From the NCBI GenBank assembly GCA_903813345.2, contig CAIIXF020000001.1, forward strand, positions 27,021,915-27,085,914: a stretch of 64,000 bases of DNA, in the 5' to 3' direction. How positions within the stretch are numbered: the stretch's first letter is position 1; each line of letters opens with the position of its first letter. Shown here piece by piece: positions 23,801-34,067 of the stretch. The stretch is from Owenia fusiformis (lineage: Eukaryota; Annelida; Polychaeta; Sabellida; Oweniidae). The notes below the pieces were generated by a model. The model was not told where the DNA came from, ran no database searches, and worked only from the letters and a program-made list of their open reading frames with translations. A program made the position numbers and the translations under genes.

Positions 23801-25046
23801 TGCTTTGTATATGCCATCTATACTTGTGACTTACAATTGGTTTACTTTCAGCCATATTTGGAAGTTCACTTAACTGCTCTGTGCACGTCGTAATGTACGC
23901 TTATTACGGTCTATCAGCCATCCCATCTTTACGTGGAAAACTATGGTTTAAAAACTACATTACACAGTTTCAGCTGGTGAGGCTCTTAGGTTATTTTTGA
24001 ATTTACATTTTTTAGTGCCAAAGAAGGTTTATACTATGTTTTGCACATGATTACAAATTACTGTAGTTAGTTACTGATTTCACCAAGACATAACTTGAGT
24101 GAGAAAAAATTCCAAACATAATTTTCTCTAACCTTCTTGAGTTTGATAATTACATAACTTCAAATGAACAACAACAAACAATGAATGTTTCCTAAACAAA
24201 GGTTATACTGTATCTGCCAATAAGACAATTTACAATTCATCAGCAAAAAAGAGTGAATAGAGGGAGACATCTATTTAAACTCATAGTAAAATATGAATAC
24301 TTTAAATATTTATATTGAATAAAGTTTTTGAAGAAAAAGTCAGGTCAGCTTTTAAAAAGCAAGGAAAATCGAGCTTTTAGAACTGAATAAAAAATCCCTA
24401 GTCTAGTCTTAATATTTTGAATATTAAGCAAATATTTCATTCTATGGAAGGCAATACCTGTTCATCTTTCAATTATTTTTGCAGTATGTATTGCATAGCT
24501 GTGCATGTTGTTTCAGCATGCATTGTCTTATGAACATTCTATGACTTATGTATCCAAAATATATTATAAATTTTCTTTGGCCTCAGTGTGTAATTCTAAA
24601 TAAAAAATAGTGTAAAATATTCCTGATACATAATATCACTTAACTTTATAAATATTTGTTATTTTGAATCATTGTTAAATCAACTTTAGATACATGTTAA
24701 CATCAAATCAAGAGATACTAAATAAATGACTTTTTTGTTCCAGACTCAATTTTGTGTAACATTAGCACACTCGATTCATTCTATATACAAACCATGTGAT
24801 TTTCCAAAGTGGGGCGAGTGGCTATTGGTTTGGTATATGGTTGCCATGCTGATCCTGTTTTCGAATTTTTATATTCGCACATACATGTTAAAGAGACAGA
24901 AGGCCAGGGATGCGAAAAATGGAGTTTCTCATAAAAATGGTTTCGTCACCAATGGAAATAGTGTTTCAACCAATGGTGTTTCAACCAATGGTGTGTTATC
25001 AAACGGAGATGCTTCCAATGGACATGTGAAAAAACGAAAAGTTTAA
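14801..25046 (+). CDS. ELOVL: ELOVL2/4/5-type very-long-chain fatty acid elongase, complete, 6 coding exons
   Basis: ELOVL enzymes are ER membrane 3-ketoacyl-CoA synthases that condense malonyl-CoA with a fatty acyl-CoA, the first and rate-limiting step of chain elongation. Coding exons 14806-14863, 19030-19220, 22049-22135, 22738-22909, 23852-23976 and 24744-25046 join in phase to 311 residues, the usual family length. Family motifs are visible: KAIELLDT (124-131), the histidine box HWFHH (147-151) preceded by [14 protein letters not shown] in exon 5, and several hydrophobic spans. The Gln five residues before the first His of the box (NQITFLH) is typical of the PUFA-elongating ELOVL2/4/5 branch. 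The tail carries five Asn-Gly units and ends KKRKV, a dibasic end resembling ER-retrieval signals. The ATG context (ACCATGG) is ideal. Substrate range cannot be read from sequence. Confidence 0.93.
15010..15205 (+). repeat. Dispersed repeat, family B copy 1 (GGCCTTTT/GGGCCCA type)
   Basis: Low-complexity GGGCCC/AAAA sequence starting TGGCGGATCGGCC. An inverted copy lies at 40125-40318. Confidence 0.6.
16090..16365. mobile_element. Small MITE with G-rich imperfect TIRs
   Basis: AGCGTAGCCACTGGCCAGGG at the left resembles the complement of CCCTGACTGAAAGCTGGCTATGCCCCTGCTT at the right. A fragment with similar ends lies near 59020-59060. Confidence 0.45.
16650..17460 (+). repeat. About 150-bp tandem repeat, 4-5 units
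   Basis: Repeated blocks contain GTCTACAGGTTTCCAGCCAA, GAAATTCTCAGGGATGTTTC, TGGCCATTTTGGATTTTCCG and GTAAATGTTAAGG, with starts near 16661, 16781, 16929 and 17082. The last unit is degenerate. ELOVL intron. Confidence 0.85.
18111..18408. repeat. Inverted repeat around an A-rich tract
   Basis: TTATCCTATGCCAAGTAGAGT (left) pairs imperfectly with ACTCTACTTGGTATAGGATAA (right). The centre is a GAAAAAATTGAAAA tract (18255-18375) that makes spurious ORFs on both strands. Confidence 0.6.
18431..18531. repeat. Hairpin element with GC-rich loop (TTCGGTCCCTACGGTCCC)
   Basis: A long imperfect stem (GGATATTGGG...CCCCATATCC) closes on CATCTACC and GGTAGATA. The loop is itself repetitive and GC-rich against an AT background. 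Confidence 0.65.
19030..19220 (+). CDS. ELOVL: ELOVL exon 2
   Basis: The acceptor is TATTTGCAG and the donor GAG|GTATGT. It encodes [18 protein letters not shown], the first membrane span and KNRRPYDL, a typical ELOVL cytosolic motif. Confidence 0.93.
19268..19392. repeat. Hairpin element with GC-rich loop (GCAGCCCGAAGGGCC)
   Basis: GTGATCGTTGAATATCTGTA pairs with TACAGATATTAAACGATCAC around the self-complementary GC loop. Same architecture as 18431-18531 with a different sequence. Confidence 0.7.
20188..20307 (+). repeat. Dispersed repeat, family C copy 1 (130 bp)
   Basis: Shares GTCACCA, GTTGGTGTT.GCATT, CGTCTGTAACAAATGGCA and GACATTTTGCATGTTAATGC with copies 2 and 3. Confidence 0.65.
20720..21330 (+). 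repeat. Dispersed repeat, family D copy 1 (GTCCGTCC and GGAGCGATTTTGTTCATAT)
   Basis: Begins CGAAGTTCGGAGGGATATAG with a GTCCGTC microsatellite and continues with AGTGGAGCGATTTTGTTCAT and CTATAAGCA. Copy 2 is at 26190-27013. Confidence 0.75.
21901..22029 (+). repeat. Dispersed repeat, family C copy 2
   Basis: Same orientation as copies 1 and 3. It ends about 20 bp before the acceptor of ELOVL exon 3. Confidence 0.65.
22049..22135 (+). CDS. ELOVL: ELOVL exon 3
   Basis: An 87-nt exon in phase 0 with acceptor TGTTTCAG and donor AGG|GTAAGT. It encodes [20 protein letters not shown], a loop typical of the family. Confidence 0.92.
22267..22339 (+). ncRNA. tRNA-like / tRNA-derived SINE head
   Basis: Perfect RNA polymerase III boxes A (TAGTTCAGTGGTAGAGC) and B (GGGTTCGATCC) at tRNA spacing. 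The D and T arms fold, but the anticodon stem has one mismatch, the acceptor stem is broken, and the apparent anticodon GGA (Ser) lacks the long variable arm of tRNA-Ser. A tRNA pseudogene or SINE head is more likely than a working tRNA. Confidence 0.55.
22738..22909 (+). CDS. ELOVL: ELOVL exon 4 (histidine box)
   Basis: The acceptor is CTTCCAG and the donor CAAT|GTAAGT. It carries KAIELLDT and the catalytic histidine box HWFHH followed by ISMLNIWWW. Confidence 0.95.
23065..23431. mobile_element. hAT-type MITE with perfect 8-bp target duplication
   Basis: TIR TAGAGATGTCACGG at the left and CCGTGACACCTCTA at the right, flanked by ATATTTTA on both sides (23057-23064, 23432-23439). The interior has CGGAACGGTTCGG repeats. 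The 150-aa minus-strand ORF across it is not a gene. ELOVL intron 4. Confidence 0.85.
23852..23976 (+). CDS. ELOVL: ELOVL exon 5
   Basis: The acceptor is TACTTTCAG and the donor CTG|GTGAGG. It encodes [20 protein letters not shown] and then the KNYITQFQL segment, conserved in ELOVL2/4/5. Confidence 0.95.
24744..25046 (+). CDS. ELOVL: ELOVL exon 6 (last span and C-terminal tail)
   Basis: The acceptor is TTGTTCCAG and the stop is TAA at 25044-25046. It encodes the last membrane span, an Asn-Gly repeat tail (TNGVS units) and the KKRKV end. Confidence 0.93.
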   Translation, partial: TQFCVTLAHSIHSIYKPCDFPKWGEWLLVWYMVAMLILFSNFYIRTYMLKRQKARDAKNGVSHKNGFVTNGNSVSTNGVSTNGVLSNGDASNGHVKKRKV

Positions 25047-25100
25047 TACATAGAGTGATACTGTAGCATTTAGGATCTAAATATTGGCATCTGATAGTTT

Positions 25101-25236
25101 TATGTCACGTCACCACCTCAAGTGGCGATATATTGATATAGTCTCCAACTTTTTGTGGAATGTGTTTGGTATTTGACAGTTGGCGTACAGTGTCTTATAA
25201 ATGGCAGATGGTGACATTTTGCATGTGAATGCCTTG
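25101..25236 (+). repeat. Dispersed repeat, family C copy 3
   Basis: Lies just downstream of the ELOVL stop codon, perhaps within its 3' UTR. Confidence 0.6.
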
Positions 25237-26180
25237 TTTTCAATCTATTTTATACTATAAACATGTATGTGCACTTAGGTCCTTTGGAGTGATATTGTAG
25301 AATTTAGGATCTTAAAGATAAGCTTCTGAAGCATATTTATGATGTATTTTAATTTTACTATAAAATGGTTATATATAAATGACCAAAGTAGATCAAAAGA
25401 AGGACACTACTCCTGCAGGAGGTTTGAATATACCATTGGAAAGGGAAAATGTATGGAGAAATTAGATGGATTTTGAAGATGACAAACAATTTATTGAAAA
25501 TTGATATTTTGTTATATGAATGAATACCAAACAGAATCCGAAGTGGGATCAGAAGATTTGTCAAAATGGGGGGCTTTAAGCTATTTTTGTAAGAATACTA
25601 AGAGACCTCACAATTTATCTTATTTCAGATGTATCATACCAAAGAATAAATAACCTTCTTTGGTGCATTTTTCACAATCTTTGATAACCACCAGAGGTTA
25701 TGTGCTGATGCTATATGGGCATAGAAATCTACACAAGAATTCATTTTCAAGATGGCAGCTGAATTCAAAATGACCGCATTTTCAGAAAAATATGATTCCC
25801 GATCACAACTACCAATAATTGGATTTACTCCAAATTCTATGTAGGATGATGCTTTTATGGGCTTAAGATCTCTTCTGCTGAAGGAATTTCTAACTTGGTG
25901 CCCTGTCAATATCATAGGTGTCAATGTGGCTAAAAGGAGATAAAATCTCTGCCTGGTTATTATTTCTGTCATAAAATGTTCAAAATGACAAATGTTTGAT
26001 AACATACTATGTTTTGTCTGTTGGGATTTTCTATTCCGGGAAATTTCTTTTCCAAACATATTATAGTAAGCATAGTGTTGCTTTATAATACACATCCAAA
26101 TTTCCAATGGTGCATCACAAGCCCTTAACAAAACCTCTATGAGGACCTACTTTGCTTGAGTATACATTGTTGTATACAGT
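25237..26180 (+). other. ELOVL 3' flank: no recognised gene
   Basis: Probably 3' UTR and intergenic. An AATAAA at 25645-25650 is a possible distant poly(A) signal. The 165-aa minus-strand ORF (25634-26131) has no recognisable domain. Confidence 0.4.
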
Positions 26181-26189
26181 GTATTTATC

Positions 26190-27013
26190 CCATTGAACGA
26201 AGTTCGGAGGGATATAGGGAACACCTCCATCCGTCCGTCCGTCCAGGCAATAACTCAAATACCGTTGGCCCGATTTTGTTCATATTTTGTACACATATAC
26301 CCTATGGGAGTAGAAGTTCTGCTCGAAAGCCGATTTTCAAAATGGCAGCTCATTTAAAAATGGTGGCCATTTTAGTGCCGATTTTACAGTAATTTAGGTG
26401 CAATATGGAAAACTGTAATAGCAATATGTTTTAAATGTAAAAAAATATATAGGACATTAATAAAGATAGAAATGTAGGTATTAAAGAAGCACCTGGCAGC
26501 CATCTTGAAAAATGGCGGCCTTTACTCGTTATTTTACAATTTTTGCTTTAACTCGAAAAGTAGTGGAGCGATTTTGTTCATATTGGGTGTGTGAATACTA
26601 TAAGCATAGCACACTGTCTATGACACTTTTGGTAGAAGGCGGCCATTTTAAAAAATGGCTGGCTGCCATTTTAACATATTCTACTATAACTCTAAAACTA
26701 GTGAAGCGATTTTGTTCATATTTGGTATGTGAATACTATAAGCATGGCACACTGTCTAATGACACTTTTAGTAGAAGGCAGCCATTTTGAAAAATGGCCA
26801 CCATTTTAACGTATTTTACTATAACTCGAAAAGTAGTGGAGCGATTTTGTTCATATTTTGTATGTGAATACTATAAGCATGGCACACTGTCTAATGACAC
26901 TTTTGGTAGAAGGTGGCCATTTTGAAAAATGGCTGCCATTTTTGCTATATACTTTGTTTGTAAAAATGCCAGCAATGGCTGTTCGATGGGATTTGCTACG
27001 CTTTGGCGTTGCT
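26190..27013 (+). repeat. Dispersed repeat, family D copy 2 with internal tandem units
   Basis: As 20720-21330, but the AGTAGTGGAGCGATTTTGTT...AAATGGC.GCCATTTT block is repeated four times (period about 130-145 bp). Confidence 0.8.
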
Positions 27014-27056
27014 GTTGTCTAGTTATACTATTTATACTGGTAGAAGTATGTATATA

Positions 27057-28130
27057 CAGGGTGTCCGGAAAGTAAAGATACAAATGCTCTTATTTTAAGA
27101 AATTTGGGGTTTTTGAAATGAAATTGCTACAGATTGTAGAGGAACAATATTAAAATATATCTACCAACTTTCATCACATATAGTCTTAATGTGTTTAAGT
27201 TACGGTTGTTATGGTTACAGATGTGAGGGGTATGCGGAGCAGTTCCAGAACAACGCTAAAAAGTGAAAAATTGCTAAAAGACAACCATTTGAAACAGTGT
27301 TTTTGTTGTTGTATTTTCTATCTATGTTTTTTTGTTCATCATTGTATTATTGCTGCCATAGTGTTTTCTATTATATAATGATGTCATTGCTACATATCAG
27401 AACTATGTTATGTCACTTACCAGTATAATGAAAGAAATGTTATACAAGTGCCTAGAAGAATGGTCCCTGGCCATTAGTAGAAAAGTCAATATTGCATCTC
27501 CACAATGCACCAATTCACAAAGCAAAAAAAAACAAATCTTACAATGGAGTGTCTTGACATTAAACCTTTCTATACAATGGCCCATATTCACCTGATAAAG
27601 CCTATTTAGACTTCTACCTTAATGACCATTTGAAAGCAATATTTGTAAAAAGGTCAACATACAAATTAGACTCAGCTGGAAGCCAATGTTATCAGCAATC
27701 TGAGAGATGGACAGCAGCGGTTTTGTCAGGTCTTTGAACCGCTGGTCAAGATGCACCAAGAATGCATAGATAATGGGGAAAATACTGAATATCCAATGAT
27801 AGCAGTAATATGAAATGATCAAATAATGTTACATTACTAATCCATATGCTGTTGTGGTACATAGTTTGATACAATACAGGAATAGATGGTGGAGTGCCAA
27901 GATCATGTGAGTAGGAAAGAGATTTGTAGAACACAGTTGTGACGTTGCTCCACTTACCCTCGACTCCCGTTACCATAACAACCATAACTTTTTAATTTTG
28001 AAACTAAAAGTCATGACAGTTGCAGGATATATTGTTATAATGTCATTCTACATTCTGGAGCAATTTCATCTCATAACAGGTAAATCTCTTGAAATTATAG
28101 CATTTGTATCTTTACTTTCCGGACACCCTG
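27057..28130 (+). mobile_element. Mariner-type element, decayed, TA target duplication
   Basis: TIR CAGGGTGTCCGGAAAGTAAA at 27057 and its complement ending at 28130, flanked by TA. Plus-strand 27579-27645 encodes GPYSPDKAYLDFYLNDHLKA, the SPD..xxDF catalytic-region signature of mariner transposases. Stops and frame breaks follow. Confidence 0.75.
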
Positions 28131-28613
28131 TATGTGATACAAAGCTTTAACATAGTTTTCTATTTGACTGACATGTAGTTGATATACATTCTGATATATA
28201 TGATTATTATGTTTTGTTAGTACCCTAATGTAGATACTCAATTTTAATTGGTAAATAGGCCATAGTTTTGATAATTGTCCATGGAATGGATTGCTTGTTT
28301 AGTACTTTATGTTTTAAGTCCACTAAAGGGATTCCTCTAAATCATATCAGATGAATCAGTTAGAAAATATGAAATGATTTATTGTTTAATATTAAAGGTA
28401 TTCTAGTCTTACTAAGCATTTTCTTCAGCCAAAAAACAATCATAGATGTTACATTTGGTTGACTGTTAAACATTATTTCCCAGGGATTATATCCCTTAAC
28501 TCTAAACCTGAGCATAAGTCTGTAAGTTCTCAGTTCAACATGCTTAGCACAATTTTGACAGCTGACCTCTTTAAGAGTCGAATGCATGGTTGTGCACAGT
28601 GCTGACAGCATCG

Positions 28614-28990
28614 GTACATTTAGCTAGCTACTAGTGTCTTTATATACAGAACTTGTATAGCTACTAGTGCATATTATGTAAAGTACTGACAGTACTGGTA
28701 CATATAGCTACTAGTGCATATTATGTCAAGTACTGCTAACTGGTACATATAGCTACTAGTGCATATTATGTCAAGTACTGCTAACTGGTACATATAGCTA
28801 CTAGTGCATATTATGTCAAGTACTGCTAACTGGTACATATAGCTACAAGTGCATATTATGTAAAGTACTGACAGTACTGGTACATATAGCTACTAGTGCA
28901 TATTATGTAAAGTACTGATAACTGGTACATGCATGCACAGCTACAAGGTTATCTTATGAATGCTGGTACATGTAGCTACTAGTGTACATT
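28614..28990 (+). repeat. 45-46-bp tandem repeat, about 7 units
   Basis: Unit GTACATATAGCTACTAGTGC ATATTATGT..AGTACTG. The middle three units are nearly identical. Confidence 0.9.
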
Positions 28991-29564
28991 GTGTTATTAA
29001 TATTAATGACTAGATGATTTAGATAACACAAAGATCATATTGTTGCTATATTGTTTGAATAAATGGCTTCAGTGGTCCTAATGCAGCATTACAATGATGT
29101 AAGATTTTATATGTTTTGTCAATGAGCAACTAACATATTAACTCATTTTTATGTTCAATATGGTGACTTTTAGCAACTTAAATTAAAGAGCTAATAGGTG
29201 TAGTAATCTCCGTTCATTCAGAATCATATGTAACTTGCACAATTTATTGCAGAATTTGACATTGTACGTGGTAGGTTACTTCAGTCTTTAGCCATCAGAT
29301 AGAAAAGATGAAGAGCAATTATGTTCAACCTCTGAACTCAGGGAAGGAATGGTTTGGATGATATATAGAGCCCTGCATTCAGAGGATGAGTTATGTTAGT
29401 TATTTGTCCCTTTTTTCATAACATCAAATCAGGGAAGTAGTTTCTGTAAGTCCATGATCAAATAATTAAAATATTATCTGTTAGCTTGTTATGTCTTATA
29501 ATTTATTCAATTTTCAATTGCCTCCTCTTCCTAATTTTTTGGGCGGTCCTGATTCTTAGGTCTA

Positions 29565-30512
29565 CAGGGTGGGCCAATAAAAATTGGAACATTTTTCCTT
29601 TTTATTCAATTTTCTTTGTTATTGCAGTTTAGTTCACAAAAATTCAGATTATGGTAAAATGATTATTTGTGAAAATGTTAAAGATAATAATATTTATGTA
29701 TGATTATTTTTGGCTTGTCATGGTCATGATCTGTATTCTGAGTGTTTCAAGAAAAATTTTCAAATTTTCTCTTCTTGAGACATCACTGCTGAAAATAAGT
29801 ATCTTTCATACCATACAATATGCACCCTTCAAATGGTCTCAACACAATTTCCATCAATTAAATGTATTTATCTGTAGTTATATGTAGTTATCTCTAGGGG
29901 AAGCAAGACATGTCTCCCTTGGATAATATAGCTTAACTGACCTCAGCTTTTTTCAAAATTGACACAACATGTCTCAAAACTTGTAATTTAAGTCAAGTAT
30001 GACTGTCAAATACAGCTAAAACTGATTGTTCAGGTGGGTGGAGGACATGTTCAGGAAACCCTTGCGTTGAGTAAAAAAAAAGAGAACATTTTTCCATCAA
30101 CTGTAACTTTTTTGTTAGTCATGTATTATCTTTAATACTTTAGGAAATTGAAAAACAATTCATTTTCGACAGCTTGGACAAATATGAATATACAAGCTCA
30201 ACATTTAATTACTGAACATGTCCTCCACCCACCTGAACAATCAGTCTGACACACACAGTATACAGATCATGACCATAGATTCTGGGCCGATATAAAGCTG
30301 GCAGCACCAACAGAATCTAGTATTGTCTATATATTATTTATCAATAAACAAAGATCGATTCACATGCCATCTTTATTTAAAAATTATTTCTATCAACACA
30401 TATTTGTGTCTTTAACATTTACACATATAATCATTTTACCATTATCTGAATTTTTATGAACTGAACTGCAAAAATAAAAACAATTGAATAACCAGAAAAA
30501 TGTTCCACCCTG
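29565..30512. mobile_element. Mariner-type foldback element, TA target duplication
   Basis: Ends CAGGGTGG..., flanked by TA. Long arms (about 150 bp) differ by a 14-bp indel near the left end. A second inner inverted pair (TTCAGGTGGGTGGAGGACAT) lies at 30030 and 30215. Confidence 0.7.
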
Positions 30513-30711
30513 TATGTATTGACCCATAGACCCCCTAGTGTTGTGTTTGTATAGATTTGTTTTGATCATGTCAGCCTGCCAATGAGTATCATTTATAATA
30601 AAAAGTGTGAAAATAAAAACGTTTTTTTTTGTATTATTAAGATTAGAGAATTTGGGTCAACTTGGAATAAAGTATCATCCACATGGCAGAATTGCATACC
30701 ATGCAATTTTA

Positions 30712-31200
30712 ATGATACTAGTGCAAACCATTATAATACTAGCGCAAACCATTATGATATGAGTGCAAACGTTCATGATACTAGTTCAAACCATTATGAT
30801 ACTAGTGCGAACCTTCATGATACTAGTGCGAACCATTATGATACTAGAGCAAACCATGATACTAGTGCAAACCATTATGATACTAGTATGCAAACATTCA
30901 TGATACTAGTACAAACCATTATGATACTAGTGCGAGCCTTCATGTTACTAGTGGAAACCATAATGATACTAGTGCGAATCTTCATGATACTAGTGCAAAC
31001 CATTATGATACTAGTGCGAACCTTCATGATACGAGTGCAAACCATTATGATACTAGTGCGAACCTTCATGATATTAGTGCAAACCATGATATAAATGTGA
31101 ACATTCATGATACTAGTGCAAACCTTCATGATACTAGTGCAAACCTTCATGATACTAGAGCGATCATTCATCATACCATTGCGAACCTTCATAATACTAC
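30712..31200 (+). repeat. 21-bp minisatellite, about 23 units
   Basis: Unit GATACTAGTGCAAACCATTA+T alternating with GAACCTTCAT. The period is a multiple of 3, so reading frames stay open on both strands (heptapeptide HYDTSAN on plus, and a minus frame). Confidence 0.92.
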
Positions 31201-32289
31201 AGTGCGGCGAAGTCCATGTGTAAACTTCACGAAATTCTTCCCTCCAGATAAACGCCAATAAATTCCCTCTTAAAGGAACAAAATGCGCAAATGAAGTCTC
31301 ACATTTGATCTTCATAGTATTTCCAATAGATTAATAAGCACCTGATCTTTCATTTGACACCAAAAACAGCTCAAACAGATCACATCAGAGTTGATACTAG
31401 ATCATGAAAAAATATTTTTTGATCTATCAATTTATATATTTCAAGTTTTTAGCAATGCCATTGAATGATGGCATTGTTTTTCGTAGGATTAAATGATTAA
31501 AGCTGAGCTATGTCCATTTTCCTATGTATTTCAATGGACACAAATTCCTCTATTCGTTCTTTTTCAAAAATAAATTCAAATCTCAGTTTGAAATTGTATT
31601 ATAATAATTCTGAGTCGCATAGTGCAATTCAAACAATTAAGTCGGTTAAAGTGATACATGGAACAAAGTTAAATTGTATTTTTGAATTTTGTATGGAGTT
31701 AGGACAATTTGACACTGAAAGAGGATGATTTAAAGAGTGAAAATATCATTTTTTCAAAAATGGCACTTAGGACATTATTATTTTCATTCGACTAGATATC
31801 TAAATTGCAATATGTCATCATACACCATTCTTCACTCTGGTATATTGTTCAAATTATCCATCTTTTTATATGTGGGGCATAACCAAAATATGAATACGTA
31901 ATGTTGTGACGACAAATATCACATTGAAACGGGGGGTTTGCATTTACTATTTTTCTCATCCAAATATATATAAAGATACACATACCGGTATGGCTCCACC
32001 TCCTGTGAAATTTCTTGATATCTATGCAATCTCAAAAATATATTGACGTAGACTGATATAGCAACATTGATTTTGTATGCATCCGCTCTAGTTGAGGGTT
32101 GTTTGTTCTTTTATAAAAGGATATGATACGAACTATTGCTGTGTGCGGAAGGCTGCTAGGGTCTGCTTTCCTTTGTAAAAAGGAACTAGAGTCTAGCCTC
32201 TTTAAGCTCTTTCAGTGACTCCCATTGTAGGTTTGTAAGAGTATTGGTGACACAGTTTGTAAATTAGGCCGGATAAATGACTTGTATCC
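31201..32289 (+). other. Intergenic, no recognised feature
   Basis: No gene, RNA or clear repeat seen. Confidence 0.4.
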
Positions 32290-32512
32290 CCGGTGTGAAA
32301 GAAATGATGGTCCCCTTTCTTAACGGCCCTTACTGGCCCTGATTGCGTTTAAGATAATAAGGGTTGTATAAAATTATGGTCCTACTTTCCATTGATTTAT
32401 ATGGTGACCTAAATACAACTCTTTCCCTCATTATCTTATACGCAATCAGGGCCAGTAAGGGCCTTTAAAAAGGGGGACCATAATCCCCGGGGGACCATAA
32501 TTACTTTCACGC
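32290..32512. mobile_element. CCGGTGT MITE family E, copy 1 (foldback form)
   Basis: Starts CCGGTGTGAAAGAAATGATG and contains both ACGGCCCTTACTGGCCCTGA and its complement, so it is a self-complementary version of the family. Confidence 0.75.
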
Positions 32513-32532
32513 CTGATAAATGACTTGTATCC

Positions 32533-32704
32533 CCGGTGTAAAAGGGTAGCTGGTCCTATCAAATTTTGGTCCTACTCTCTATTGATTTATATGGTGACCT
32601 AATTACAATCACTTTTCTTATTATTTATACACAGGCAGGGCCAGTATGGGCCGTTAAGAAAGGGGACCATAATCCCTGAGGGACCATAATTTCTTTCACA
32701 CCGG
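32533..32704. mobile_element. MITE family E, copy 2
   Basis: 172 bp, CCGGTGTAAAAGGGTAG to TTTCTTTCACACCGG. The left flank GATAAATGACTTGTATCC is the same as that of copy 1, so element and flank were duplicated together. Confidence 0.78.
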
Positions 32705-32879
32705 GCCTTCTGTTATTCAGGGCATTTGATTGAGGTTGCGCCTGGGAAACCATTTAGCCCTTAATTGGATTTGGATACAATTGTTTGAATATGTGTTAGT
32801 TATGTGAGATCCCAATGCATGTGTATAGGACGTGTCCTTAAATCCCCCATTTAAGTTTAAACAGCTGAGACATTTATTT

Positions 32880-33260
32880 TATGTCTTTGGTTTAAACCAC
32901 TTTGGCTTACATTGTAGTCTTCGCCAATGTTATAAAAGAGTGATATGTGAAACATTTTTTTAATTTCAAGAACTGGTTTTTGAAGAAGGTTTTGTTCGAA
33001 AAAAAATGTGAATTTATTGAAAACTAACTTTTAGAGGTCACAAATTCCTTTTAACGAAAGACAATTTACACCCATTCATCCTCTTGTGTTTTTGCGGAAC
33101 AATTAAGAAAATGGGTTCATAAATAAGCGAACATGAACTCATCCATGGATGAAAATACCGGTTCAGAGAGAAGTGCATTTCAAAATTTTAGCTCTTATAG
33201 AAACCAACATTGGTTACCATGGTACTTCTTTTTTCAATCAACAACAGTTTATTTTTGAAG
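32880..33260 (-). repeat. Inverted fragment of the 7218-11114 element
   Basis: Begins GGTTTAAACCACTTTGGCTT and matches the complement of the right part of that element (10730-11095). Confidence 0.65.
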
Positions 33261-33976
33261 TTAACCTGAGTTATGGCAGACCATTTTGCCCACTTGTGGA
33301 CTTTGCGAGGCTTCTTTTAATGCGTTGTCAGATTTATGCCTGATGGTCACCCATGCCCGAAACCACACCGACACCCCTTTCTGCGAGGTCGGGCATGTCG
33401 TGAATACTAAATCAAGAATGGTATTTTGTCTAGTTGGTTCATTGACTAGTCATAAGATATTGTGATCATTTTCTCGTTAACATCATTTGGATATTCTAGA
33501 ATTAGGCCTTACGGTTCGATTATACCAACATTTTGAAATGTTGATTGAATTTTTAGGTTGGAAGAAACATACGAGAGGAGAGGTTTAAGAAAAGTAACAA
33601 TATGTAGACGGAGAAAGAAAATAGAGACACGCTAGTGATTAAAAAAGGCTTCTCTAATGAAAACTGAAACAGGATTTGAAGTTTCTTTTTTGCAGTTGAC
33701 TCTTGCACTTTTTGCACGCCTCCCTAAATATCAATTTCATCGATCAATATATATATAAAATATCTTACAATTAGCACAAAAGTTTGCAAGACAGACATGC
33801 TGTAGGCATTAGATAAACATAATTTGTTTACTTACTTTTGTGATAAGCTTGTCAACGCAAAGTAAAATCAATTAAAAAAAAAGTCGAATGATTTTCTTCT
33901 TCCTCTTCCATGCAGACTAGCAGACGAGTTGACTTGCACTAAAACTTTTATCAAATTGTAAGCGATCACATAGAAA

Positions 33977-34067
33977 ATGGAGAAAGTTTTTGTAATTATG
34001 CTGCTTGGAAGTTTCACATCATTTGTTATGTGCTGTGTAAGTTCATTTGCGGGAGATAATTGCCAAT
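33977..34067 (+). CDS. Lectin exon 1 (signal peptide)
   Basis: Encodes MEKVFVIMLLGSFTSFVMCC and on to DNCQ. The donor is CAAT|GTAAGT. A TATA-like stretch (TATATATAAA) lies about 230 bp upstream. Confidence 0.82.

Noticed and set aside
25634-26131. 165-aa minus-strand ORF
   Set aside because: Longest small ORF in the ELOVL 3' flank but with no recognisable motif, no signal peptide and no splice partner.
28614-28990. Regularly spaced repeats considered as a CRISPR array
   Set aside because: The 45-bp units are contiguous without unique spacers, and the context is an animal genome.
30582-31315. 170-aa and 146-aa ORFs on opposite strands
   Set aside because: Both come from the 21-bp minisatellite, whose period keeps frames open.
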